A stretch of DNA of 64,000 bases. Source: JAUWKC01 sp035529895 (GTDB taxonomy: Bacteria; Planctomycetota; Phycisphaerae; Sedimentisphaerales; Anaerobacaceae). Positions 8,562 to 16,097 of the stretch are shown here, piece after piece. Location of the stretch: assembly GCA_035529895.1 (NCBI GenBank), contig DATKVV010000077.1, forward strand, positions 49,134-113,133, written 5' to 3'. Position 1 is the first letter of the stretch; each line of letters opens with the position of its first letter. Position numbers and translations under genes: made by a program. The notes beneath the pieces are model-generated. The model had not been told where the DNA came from. It worked only from the letters and a program-made list of their open reading frames with translations, and made no database searches.

Positions 8562-8589
8562 ATTTTAACCTTTTGATGAACAATGTCAA
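8562..8589 (-). promoter_or_regulatory. Near-consensus promoter of the ATPase/GNAT/ParB cassette
   Basis: Reading the minus strand, TTGACA (8589-8584), 16 bases, TAAAAT (8567-8562). The -35 is perfect and the -10 differs at one base. It lies about 50 bases before the ATG of the double-HTH gene and is the only clear promoter for the four tightly spaced genes that follow. Confidence 0.75.
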
Positions 8590-8780
8590 GTGTTTTGTAT
8601 GTTTTTTTGCAAATTTTTTTCATATTTTAGTGATTGCCAAACAAATCCCGAAGCACAGCCAGTTTCAGGGCTTGCCAAATCCAGCCTCTTACAAAATCCA
8701 CCTGTTCTTGCCCCAAAACCCCTGCGCCCCGGTCGAACAGACCTGTCAGAGAAAAATTTGAGAAAATGGGTAATTTCTTG

Positions 8781-8808
8781 TTGAGAAGTGAACGTACAAA
8801 AGTATAAT
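8781..8808 (+). promoter_or_regulatory. Promoter of the secreted protein gene at 8992
   Basis: TTGAGA (8781-8786), 16 bases, TATAAT (8803-8808). The -10 is perfect and the -35 has one mismatch. It diverges from the cassette promoter 190 bases away. Transcription from about 8815 leaves a 175-base leader. Confidence 0.75.
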
Positions 8809-8814
8809 GGCTCT

Positions 8815-8991
8815 AATAGCGGCTTATGCCGTTGGGGATGTTTAGAAAGGAGGAGTTCTTATGAAGAAAACGTTCGGCTGACAGCGAGTGATTTGTTCCG
8901 ATGGACTTAGAATGTGAACTTTTGTGGGCTGCGGCTGGTAGGCCGCAAGCCGGAAATAACCAGAAATTAAAATCAAACGGAGGACGACGAA
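8815..8991 (+). promoter_or_regulatory. Structured leader with a 6-codon reading frame
   Basis: Within the leader a strong ribosome site (AAGGAGG, about 8847-8853) precedes a tiny frame at 8861-8881 encoding MKKTFG and stop. A stem-loop follows: GGCTGCGGC at 8927-8935 pairs with GCCGCAAGCC at 8942-8951 with one bulged A. A small hairpin (AGCGGC/GCCGTT, about 8818-8833) precedes it. The tiny frame starts 66 bases before the stem-loop, the same distance as in the leader before the gene at 10335. Could be a leader-peptide attenuator or an unknown riboswitch; no named riboswitch consensus was recognised. Confidence 0.45.
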
Positions 8992-9543
8992 ATGAAAAGC
9001 ATCAAATCAAAACTGCTGTTTTGCGCTATTGTGTTATGTTTGGCGGCGGTGGTCGTACCGGTCATCGCAAAGGGCCCCCATGAACCTCCTGGGAAGTCAA
9101 AAAAAGCTGCCCATCTGTATCTCTATCAAAAAGACCCCGCTAACTGGCAGATAGTTGAAGGCGGCGCCTGGGGCAAGATGACATTCAATCCCGAAGGTTC
9201 GACATTCGACTTCGTATTCAACGGACATGGTCTCGAACAATACACCAAATACACCTTGATTTACTATCCGGACCCTTGGCCGGGCAAAAACCTGATCTGC
9301 CTCGGCTCCGGCACGTCAAATCGAGGCAGGAATGTCCACATTGAACGCTCGGTCGATACCGGCCCTTTGCCCGACCCGAACGACCAAAACTATCCCGACG
9401 GCGCCAAGATTTGGCTTGTTTTGTTCGACGATGTTCGGTGCGGCGACGAGCAAACCGAAGCAATGATGATTGGATGGAATCCCACGCAGTACCTCTTTGA
9501 GCATAACCTTATTACCTTTCCCTTTAACGACACGGACGAGTAA
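8992..9543 (+). CDS. Secreted protein of unknown function
   Basis: 183 residues from an ATG with CGGAGGACGACGA before it. The first 26 residues are a signal peptide (MKSIKSKLLFCAIVLCLAAV). The mature part is about 155 residues, rich in aromatic residues and strands: AHLYLYQKDPANWQIVEGGA, FDFVFNGHGLEQYTKYTLIY, IWLVLFDDVRC. There is a Cys in each half (ICLGSG and VRCGDE), which could form a disulfide. The pattern suggests a single beta-sandwich domain. Short secreted proteins with this 'YTLIYYPDPWPG' kind of strand are, from memory, also found in methanogenic archaea. No enzyme motif is seen. It stands alone between its own promoter and a terminator, so it is a single-gene unit with a long regulated leader. 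Confidence 0.75.
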   Translation: MKSIKSKLLFCAIVLCLAAVVVPVIAKGPHEPPGKSKKAAHLYLYQKDPANWQIVEGGAWGKMTFNPEGSTFDFVFNGHGLEQYTKYTLIYYPDPWPGKNLICLGSGTSNRGRNVHIERSVDTGPLPDPNDQNYPDGAKIWLVLFDDVRCGDEQTEAMMIGWNPTQYLFEHNLITFPFNDTDE

Positions 9544-9580
9544 CGCTCGGATTTGCAGAGGTGATATTTACATAACGTCC

Positions 9581-9615
9581 AGGCGGCGGTATGCGCACCC
9601 GCCGCCTTTCTTTTT
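9581..9615 (+). terminator. Rho-independent terminator
   Basis: AGGCGGCGG (9581-9589) pairs perfectly with CCGCCGCCT (9599-9607) around a 9-base loop, followed by TTCTTTTT. It lies 38 bases after the stop of the secreted protein gene. Confidence 0.8.
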
Positions 9616-9837
9616 CCCACCGTCATCTGGTTTAGCTTTTACGACTTACTAATCAAGACAAGCACTTGAACGCGGCACTGTGGGTGTTTCTTAGTTGTGC
9701 ACGAATTCTATCCGGGACTACAACACTTCGCATAAATTGCTCGGTTCCTCAAGGCCCTACTCCAAAAGGCTTTAGGCAAAAACGCTCCAAAACAAAACAC
9801 AAAAATGAAAAAAAATGCCGGTTTTTTAAAATTTTTC

Positions 9838-9864
9838 TTGACATCGAGTGAGAAACGTGATAAT
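9838..9864 (+). promoter_or_regulatory. Probable promoter of the beta-helix gene at 10335
   Basis: TTGACA (9838-9843) then GATAAT (9859-9864) with a short 15-base spacer; a poorer hexamer TAATAG gives 17 bases. It follows an A/T-rich tract and would give a leader of about 465 bases. Confidence 0.5.
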
Positions 9865-9880
9865 AGCGCGGCAAACTATT

Positions 9881-10334
9881 GGTAAAGTGGGTAGGCGCAT
9901 CCGCTATTTTCACTGGCGGGTGAGGTTTTGTGCGCTTTACCGAGACCGCACCCAGGGCTGCGCCAATCGCCAGCGCGGCCGCCAGTGGGAGAGGAGAATT
10001 GCCCCCTGTGGGGAGAGGCATTAGGCCACGTCAGTTAGTCGTTAGCATTTCATCTCTCGGCCAGGCTCTATCCGCAACAGCCGCCAATTCCCTCCGCAAG
10101 GCGCCTCCTTTACGTTCTATCCCTAATGGTCTACTCCATCACGGCGGTAGCCAAATCAAGTCAGGTAAAAGCAAGACGCAGACCAGCTCACAGCCTGCAG
10201 GAAGGAGGCGCCTATGAAGCAGTGTTGAGGTTAGTCAAACGGACTGACCTTTTCTCAACGGATGGGCAGAAAAAGCCGGTTGGCTGCGGGCGGTCCGCGG
10301 CCAGCCAAAGAAACATCTTTTGGAGGGTCTTAAC
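9881..10334 (+). promoter_or_regulatory. Long structured leader with sequestered ribosome site and tiny reading frame
   Basis: Several stems can be drawn. GGTAAA (9881-9886) pairs with TTTACC (9936-9941), and inside it GCGCA (9895-9899) with TGCGC (9931-9935) and CCGC (9901-9904) with GCGG (9916-9919). GGCGCCTCCTT (10100-10110) is the exact complement of AAGGAGGCGCC (10202-10212), which holds the ribosome site of a 4-codon frame MKQC (10214-10228). The strand GTTGAG...CTCAAC (10224-10259) contains a GGTTAGTC/GACTGACC hairpin followed by TTTT. A last strong hairpin (TTGGCTG/CAGCCAA, 10280-10308) lies 26 bases before the ATG. About 470 bases without a normal gene. Regulatory RNA is inferred; the class is not recognised. 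Confidence 0.45.
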
Positions 10335-13300
10335 ATGAAAAAGCTATGGATGCTATGTATTGTAACGCTCGTGCTTCTCCAGGCCGAACCGCTGTGGCCG
10401 GCCACGTTAGAGGTGAGGCCCCCCGGCGGGGTCGGTGCGCTCGGCGACGTCTTCACCAGTATTCAGCAGGCCATCGACGCCGCTGGTAACGGCGACACCA
10501 TCACTGTACACCCGGGCATTTACGACGAGGCCTTAAACATCGAAGGTTTCACCGGTTTGACCTTGACGGGTACCGACAAGACCACCGTGATTATTAAATC
10601 TTCTGTCACGCTGCCCTGGAACGTGGGCGGCTACGGCACTTCACGACAAACCGTTGTCCGCGTCGTCAACTCTACGGCAGTGGTCCTGGCAAACATGACT
10701 ATGGATTTCGACCTGATTAAAGGCAACTCCAGATTCGGCGTCACGGGCTGGGACAGCTCGGTGACCATTGACAACTGCATTCTCAAGAACATGTCCGTCG
10801 ATGATCTCAGCGGCGGTTACACCGAGCTTGGCACTTATTTCCGTGCACCGGGCTATACCGACGCGGCCAGAGCAACTATCACTATTACCAACAATGAATT
10901 CATTAACGCAGGCAGAGTCGGAGTTGTCACCCACGACTACATCAACGCCGACATCTCCGGAAACACTTTCTATAAAACGTTGGATGACTTCGGATATGCC
11001 GTCGAGGTTGGTTCTCAATCCACGGGTTCTGTCACGGGCAACACCATCTACGGCTACGATACCCCGGCAGCTTCGGACGGCAGCGAATCCGCGGGCATCT
11101 ACGTGGAGAATTGTTTCACCGGCGGCTCCCCCAGCGTAACCAAGAATGTCACCGTCAGCGGAAATGAAATATACGATTGCCAGTACGCAATGTGGATTGG
11201 CAATGGCTACGACGGCTATTCCGGGGACGTGGACATCGTTATTGCCGTCTCAGGCAATAACTTCCACGACAACGTCGACGGCGCGGTTATCCTTCAGGAC
11301 GAAGACGCCGAAGCCGGCTCATCCGTAACCGCCGCCTTCCAGAACAACACCGTGACAGACAACAACAGCTATGGCTACCACATCTTCACGCAGGGAGACG
11401 GCAGCATTACGGCCAATTTCACCGGCGAAACCATCACCGCCCATGACACCGCAATCGCGGTCGACGATTTCGGGGCCGCCAGCAGCAGTTCCTACAGTAT
11501 CCAGGTCAGAAACTCCAATCTCAGCGGCAATAGTTCCTACGGAATAAACAACACCGTAAGCACCGTTGTTGTTGATGCCATACAGAACTGCTGGGGCGAC
11601 GCCACTGGGCCCTACCATCCCGTCACTAACCCCGGCGGATTGGGCAGCTCGGTCTCGGATAACGTCGACTACTATCCCTGGTACCTGGACTGCACCCTCA
11701 CAACCCCTGTTTACAAGCCGGTCCACAACGTTATCCTGGACGCATACTACGACAATATTAAGCTGGCCGTCATCGCGGCAGGCAGCGGCGATCTGATAAC
11801 CGTCGATCCCGGAACATACGTTGAGAACGGACAGATCGTCATCGACAAGGATTTGACGATTAAGGGCCTCGGCGGCAAGCCCGTCGTCCAGACCGACCAG
11901 GACACCGGGACCTCTGAGAACCCGCGCGGGTGGTGGCTGGTCAACGCCGGCATCTCCCTGGAGCTTGAAAATATGGTCCTCGACGGAAGTGGGCACCTGA
12001 TTTATCAGGCAATCCGCAACAAGGGCCAGGGCGCTTTGGAAAAGATCGATTTCAAGAATATAAAATACAACGAAAGCGGCCCGAACTACAACGGCGTAGC
12101 TGTCGCTGCGATGGGCACTGGGCCGGTAGATGTCAACGGCTGCACATTCGAGCAAATCGGAAGAATCGGCGTCATATACTTCGGCTCCGGAGTCGCAGGC
12201 TCGGTGTATTCCAACAACACCTACACCGGCAAAGGTCCCGGCGACTGGCTCGACTACGCCGTTGAACTGGGCGCAGGGGCTGTCGCAGAAGTTAAGAACA
12301 ACATCATCACCGACTGCAACGGAATTGCCAGCGTTGACGGCTCGACCTCCGCCGGCATCCTCGTGACAACCTACTACGGCCCGGGCACCCAGACGGCAAT
12401 CAGCAATAACACGCTGACCCGCAACAGTTCAGGTATCGCGGTCGGCTACAACGACGCCGACACGAGCGTTGTTACCGCCAGATGCAACAGCATTGCCGGG
12501 AATTATGGGTACGGTATAGAAGCTTCCGGTCCAAGTGTTTCTGTTGATGCCGGGTATAACTGGTGGGGCGACGCTACAGGTCCCAGCGGGGAAGGAGGCG
12601 GAAGCGGCGACGCAGTCTCTGCCCACGTTGATTTCTTCCCGTGGCTCTTAAGCACCGACTGCAACGACGTCGCCGCTGTTGTGTCCGACTACGTGGTTGA
12701 CGATGACTGGGCAGGTTTGCCCGACTGGACGACTGTCGAGGTGGGCGGCACGGACTATTACATCGGCCTGAACGCTTTTGATACCATTCAGGGGGCGGTC
12801 GACGCCGCCACCGACGGAAACAGCATCAGGGTCTTGGTCGGGACCTATAACGAGAACATCGACGTTAACAAGCGTCTCGAAATCACCGGCCAGGGAAGCG
12901 GTACCGATGGAACAGTCGTCATTCAGAGCGCCGCAGGTGCCGGTGACCCGAAAATCGGTGTTGTTCAACTAAACTCTTCCGGTCTTTCGAATACACAGCC
13001 CCTCCTTCTTAAGGACATAAGAGTCGAACCGCATGACATGGCCGGTTTTAGCATCGGGAGGTTCTGCGAGGCCACCGGAACCAGCGTCTCTTACATCAAA
13101 CTTGATAACGTGCAGGTAATTGGAAACAACACAAATCCCAATACCGAACAGGAAAGAGGTCTTTATGTGGACCTAACTTCTACGGTTAGTCATCTGGCAG
13201 TAGTCAACTGTGCTTTCGATAACCTTACATACGGCTGGTACCTGCAGAAACAGGTCAGCGCCGACACCAGTACCGTAGAATACGTTACAGTAACCAATAC

Positions 13301-14078
13301 GAGCTTCACGCATAACAACCTGAAAGGCATCTACGCAGAGAAGCTCTCGGATGCGACCTTCAAAGGTTGTATCGTCGCCGATAACGGATTCTCCGACAGC
13401 GGGGTACCATCCTATTTCTTGCCATGGATGTGCGGTGTCGACCTCAACCTTAAGGCCGGAACGTATCAGAACATCACTTTCATAGGCTGCATCGTCACTG
13501 ACAACGCCCTCGGTGGAGCCCAAGAAGGTGTTGGCCTGACGGTAAAGGGACGCGGAACAGGCACCAATCCCTCGCCCGCGTACACGGCTTTTCCCGCTTA
13601 TGTTGACAATGTGGCCGTCATTGGAGGCACATTTGCCGGCAACGAACGTGGTTTTCGCTTCGGCGAGCCGGGCAAGGGTAACGCCACACCGACAAATGTT
13701 ACGGTTACCGCCGCGAACATCTACGGCAACATTCAGACGTATTCCGGCAGTGACGGTTCCGCCTATGGCGGGTTGGTGAACATGACGTCGGCGGAAGTTC
13801 ACGCCGAGTACAACTGGTGGGGCGATGTCAGCGGACCAAACGACCCGTGCGGGGTAAGCGAAACCGGCGGCATGAACTGCTATGATGTGGCAACCGTCAA
13901 GAACGCGGACGGCCTGGGTGACGCCGTGACCGAAAATGCGGACTATTGTCCGTGGCTGATTGCACCTTCCTCCAGCTCGGATGACCCCCAACCGGCGGGC
14001 GACCTCAACTACGACGGCTGCGTCGATTGGCGCGACTTCGCCATATTTGCCTCCCGCTGGCTTGAAGGCTGCCAGTAG
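10335..14078 (+). CDS. Secreted parallel beta-helix protein with C-terminal dockerin-like segment
   Basis: 1247 residues from the ATG at 10335 (TTTTGGAGGG before it; an in-frame TTG upstream is not favoured). A signal peptide (MKKLWMLCIVTLVLLQAEPL) leads into three similar beta-helix blocks of 350-400 residues. Each opens with a 'F-x-SIQQAIDAA-GDTI-V-PG-Y' start (for example VFTSIQQAIDAAGNGDTITV and AFDTIQGAVDAATDGNSIRV) and closes near a 'NWWGDATGP' motif (four occurrences of NxWGD). This is the right-handed pectate-lyase-type fold used for carbohydrate binding or cleavage. The C-terminus GDLNYDGCVDWRDFAIFASR is half a dockerin-type calcium repeat, the usual sorting or attachment tail of planctomycete secreted proteins. 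No catalytic site can be assigned. A terminator follows. Confidence 0.85.
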   Translation: MKKLWMLCIVTLVLLQAEPLWPATLEVRPPGGVGALGDVFTSIQQAIDAAGNGDTITVHPGIYDEALNIEGFTGLTLTGTDKTTVIIKSSVTLPWNVGGYGTSRQTVVRVVNSTAVVLANMTMDFDLIKGNSRFGVTGWDSSVTIDNCILKNMSVDDLSGGYTELGTYFRAPGYTDAARATITITNNEFINAGRVGVVTHDYINADISGNTFYKTLDDFGYAVEVGSQSTGSVTGNTIYGYDTPAASDGSESAGIYVENCFTGGSPSVTKNVTVSGNEIYDCQYAMWIGNGYDGYSGDVDIVIAVSGNNFHDNVDGAVILQDEDAEAGSSVTAAFQNNTVTDNNSYGYHIFTQGDGSITANFTGETITAHDTAIAVDDFGAASSSSYSIQVRNSNLSGNSSYGINNTVSTVVVDAIQNCWGDATGPYHPVTNPGGLGSSVSDNVDYYPWYLDCTLTTPVYKPVHNVILDAYYDNIKLAVIAAGSGDLITVDPGTYVENGQIVIDKDLTIKGLGGKPVVQTDQDTGTSENPRGWWLVNAGISLELENMVLDGSGHLIYQAIRNKGQGALEKIDFKNIKYNESGPNYNGVAVAAMGTGPVDVNGCTFEQIGRIGVIYFGSGVAGSVYSNNTYTGKGPGDWLDYAVELGAGAVAEVKNNIITDCNGIASVDGSTSAGILVTTYYGPGTQTAISNNTLTRNSSGIAVGYNDADTSVVTARCNSIAGNYGYGIEASGPSVSVDAGYNWWGDATGPSGEGGGSGDAVSAHVDFFPWLLSTDCNDVAAVVSDYVVDDDWAGLPDWTTVEVGGTDYYIGLNAFDTIQGAVDAATDGNSIRVLVGTYNENIDVNKRLEITGQGSGTDGTVVIQSAAGAGDPKIGVVQLNSSGLSNTQPLLLKDIRVEPHDMAGFSIGRFCEATGTSVSYIKLDNVQVIGNNTNPNTEQERGLYVDLTSTVSHLAVVNCAFDNLTYGWYLQKQVSADTSTVEYVTVTNTSFTHNNLKGIYAEKLSDATFKGCIVADNGFSDSGVPSYFLPWMCGVDLNLKAGTYQNITFIGCIVTDNALGGAQEGVGLTVKGRGTGTNPSPAYTAFPAYVDNVAVIGGTFAGNERGFRFGEPGKGNATPTNVTVTAANIYGNIQTYSGSDGSAYGGLVNMTSAEVHAEYNWWGDVSGPNDPCGVSETGGMNCYDVATVKNADGLGDAVTENADYCPWLIAPSSSSDDPQPAGDLNYDGCVDWRDFAIFASRWLEGCQ

Positions 14079-14157
14079 AACCCGCGGCGACGAATCTGTC
14101 GCATTCGGGCGGTCGGATGCAACTTTTGTACGGCACAAACTGGATTATGCGTGGCAG

Positions 14158-14193
14158 GGGCGCCGGTTATCGTCCTCCGGCCGGCGCCCTTTG
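14158..14193 (+). terminator. Terminator-like GC hairpin after the beta-helix gene
   Basis: GGGCGCCGG (14158-14166) pairs perfectly with CCGGCGCCC (14181-14189), followed by only three T. Placed 80 bases after the stop. Strong stem, weak T-run. Confidence 0.5.
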
Positions 14194-14411
14194 CCGATAT
14201 TTAGCCCGATGGGGATTGGTTCCTCGATATGCCAAGTGTCGGGGAGTTTCGACCACGGCTCACTCCTGCCTGCAGCGCGTTTGTATCTCGGCACTTTTTA
14301 ATGCTTTCCACGCATAAGCAGTGATCTTCGTTGGTACTTTGTTCCAAAAAAAAAGTTGCATTTAGGACAAGTCCGGCTATAGTTACCAACGAAAGGACTC
14401 TGGGTATAAAA

Positions 14412-15371
14412 ATGGCAGGAAGTGTTCCCAAAGTAGTCGTGGTTGGCGGTGCCTACGTCGACATGGCCATCAGGTGCACGCAGATACCTTCTGCCGGCCA
14501 AAGCGTAACCGGCTCGGTTCTTTCATACACCGTCACCGGCCCCGGCCCCAACCAGGCCGTCGAAGCCGCCCTCTGTGGCTGCCATGTCCACCTCGTCAGC
14601 AAAATCGGCGGTGACCCGTTCGGCCAACTGGTCGGAGCAATCCTCGCCGAGTTCAAAGTCAACACCGATTTCGTCTACACCGCCGAAGCCATGAATACCG
14701 GCGCGGTCGTCACTTTCGTCAATGCCGCTGGAGAAAACGCCGGTTGCGTCTATTGCGGTGCGAACACCGCGTTGCAGCCCCGAGATATCGACGCCGCCGA
14801 GCAGACTATCGCAGAGGCCGATGTCTGTCTGATTCACGGTCGCCTCCCCCAGGATGCTATTGTAACTGCCATCCGCCTGGCGCAACTGCATGGAAGGAAG
14901 GTCATTCTAAATCCGGCCAGACCGCTTGAACAACCAAGTCAGGAAAACAGCCCTCTGCCCCTCGAGTACTTCTCAGCCAATATATTTATACCCAATCTTT
15001 ACGAGGCCGCGGATATTACAGAACAGTCTGCCGCCAACATCCGAACTGCCAAACTCATCGGCTCTGATTTGGTTGCCCGAGGGGTCGACGCGGCCGTTAT
15101 CACTATGGGCCGCAGAGGCAGCATGGTTGTTGACAGAAACGGCGCCGACCATATTCCCGCTTTCGAGGTCGAGCTTGTCGACCAGACCTGCAGGGGCGAT
15201 GCCTTCGCCGGCGCCCTGGCCGCCTATTGCGCCGTAAAAGACGACTTGAGGGAAGCCGTAAAGTTCGCCTCCGCCGCTGGCGCCCTGGCCTGCACCAAGT
15301 TTGGCTCAATCGAGGCCCTCCCCACAAAGGCCGAGATTATCGAGCTGCTCCAGAAAGAAGATACCGGCTGA
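14412..15371 (+). CDS. PfkB (ribokinase) family protein with altered signature motifs
   Basis: 319 residues from ATG 14412; an earlier in-frame start is possible but the fold begins right after this one (VPKVVVVGGAYVDMAIR). The order of elements is that of ribokinase: N-terminal strand and lid, NTGAVVTFVNAAGENAG where sugar kinases have 'PTGxAxIxVDxxGEN', VILNPARPL, FIPNLYEA, AAVITMGRRGSMVV, and a C-terminal catalytic region. That last region reads DQTCRGDAFAGAL instead of the usual DTTGAGDAF; the catalytic Asp is kept but the glycine anion hole is changed. The N-terminal Gly-Gly signature (GGKGANQA) is GPGPNQA here. Family members phosphorylate sugars or nucleosides with ATP. Activity is uncertain. 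It stands alone between gene-poor stretches. Confidence 0.82.
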   Translation: MAGSVPKVVVVGGAYVDMAIRCTQIPSAGQSVTGSVLSYTVTGPGPNQAVEAALCGCHVHLVSKIGGDPFGQLVGAILAEFKVNTDFVYTAEAMNTGAVVTFVNAAGENAGCVYCGANTALQPRDIDAAEQTIAEADVCLIHGRLPQDAIVTAIRLAQLHGRKVILNPARPLEQPSQENSPLPLEYFSANIFIPNLYEAADITEQSAANIRTAKLIGSDLVARGVDAAVITMGRRGSMVVDRNGADHIPAFEVELVDQTCRGDAFAGALAAYCAVKDDLREAVKFASAAGALACTKFGSIEALPTKAEIIELLQKEDTG

Positions 15372-15587
15372 TTAAATGCCTTGCCAATGGCAGAACGACC
15401 GACGACAGGACAGGTGTTGGAGCCTCATCAGTTCAGTTCTGAAACACACCCAGATTAAAACATTAATCCCCCGCATTGATGAAGTTAATCCCTTGGCTTG
15501 GTCTGCACACAAACACGCCATACCCGCCGGCAAAACAGCCCACTTAGCTCTTGGCTGCTTTTTTTCACCGGATTATTGCATAAACAA

Positions 15588-15625
15588 TAAAAAAAAGCGG
15601 AGTCGCCCTCCTCCGGAACGACTCC
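15588..15625 (-). terminator. Rho-independent terminator on the minus strand
   Basis: On the minus strand GGAGTCG (15625-15619) and CGACTCC (15605-15599) form a 7-bp stem, followed by GC and eight T. No protein gene ends here, so it closes a short minus-strand transcript or the long tail of the gene at 16098. Confidence 0.65.
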
Positions 15626-16097
15626 ACCACCATATTATGAACAAAACCGGAACCATCAGCCTTTCGACGCCGACAATACTGGTTTTGGCATTTTAAGAAA
15701 TCGGGCGGTTCCTCCTTTCTCCTCCTTTAATACATCACCCTCAGGACGTTCCACCCGATATTATCGCCTCAGGCGGCGAATTGGAACTCAGTGTGCAAAG
15801 ACTATGCCACGAACGCGGAATGAGAACGGAGTTTCTTTGAAGCTTCACCTAACGGTTTGCAGGACAAAAGCTTAAGCTTATCCGCCTGTTGCGCTCCAGG
15901 AAACGCTCGACCGTCAGCCTTTATCAGCGTGTTGCCATTCATCAACACACACGGCGTTCACCAAGCCGGTTTTCCCCCAGTCGGAACTCATAAACCGTCC
16001 CACAACACAACATTTTGGCTCTGTTTACAAAAAACCACACGGGTAGCCCTGTCAATGATGGTTGCAAGAGCCGCGGCGGGGTGCCGTGTGCTATCAG
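15626..16097 (-). other. Gene-free stretch with a ribosome-site hairpin
   Basis: No normal gene. On the minus strand ATCGGGTGG (about 15763-15755) can pair with CCGCCCGAT (about 15708-15700), enclosing AAAGGAGGAGAAAGGAGG, and an 11-codon frame (MPKPVLSASKG) lies at 15691-15656, then the terminator. The stretch GATGTATTAAAGGAGGAG resembles GATGTTTAGAAAGGAGGAG in the leader at 8.84 kb. Between about 15800 and 16097 I see nothing. Confidence 0.35.

Noticed and set aside
10111..10201. Cyclic di-GMP (GEMM) riboswitch
   Set aside because: GACGCAGACC and a pairing frame look suggestive, but the conserved GGCAAACC and GCAAAGCC blocks are absent.
11319..12155. Minus-strand frame of 278 codons inside the beta-helix gene
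   Set aside because: Shadow of the GC-rich beta-helix reading frame; no ribosome site or family resemblance.
13173..14138. Minus-strand frame of 321 codons at the end of the beta-helix gene
   Set aside because: Shadow frame; the plus strand ends in a recognised dockerin-like segment and terminator.
15656..15691. 11-codon frame MPKPVLSASKG as a real small protein
   Set aside because: No properly spaced ribosome site and no support beyond the frame itself; noted only as part of the orphan transcript.
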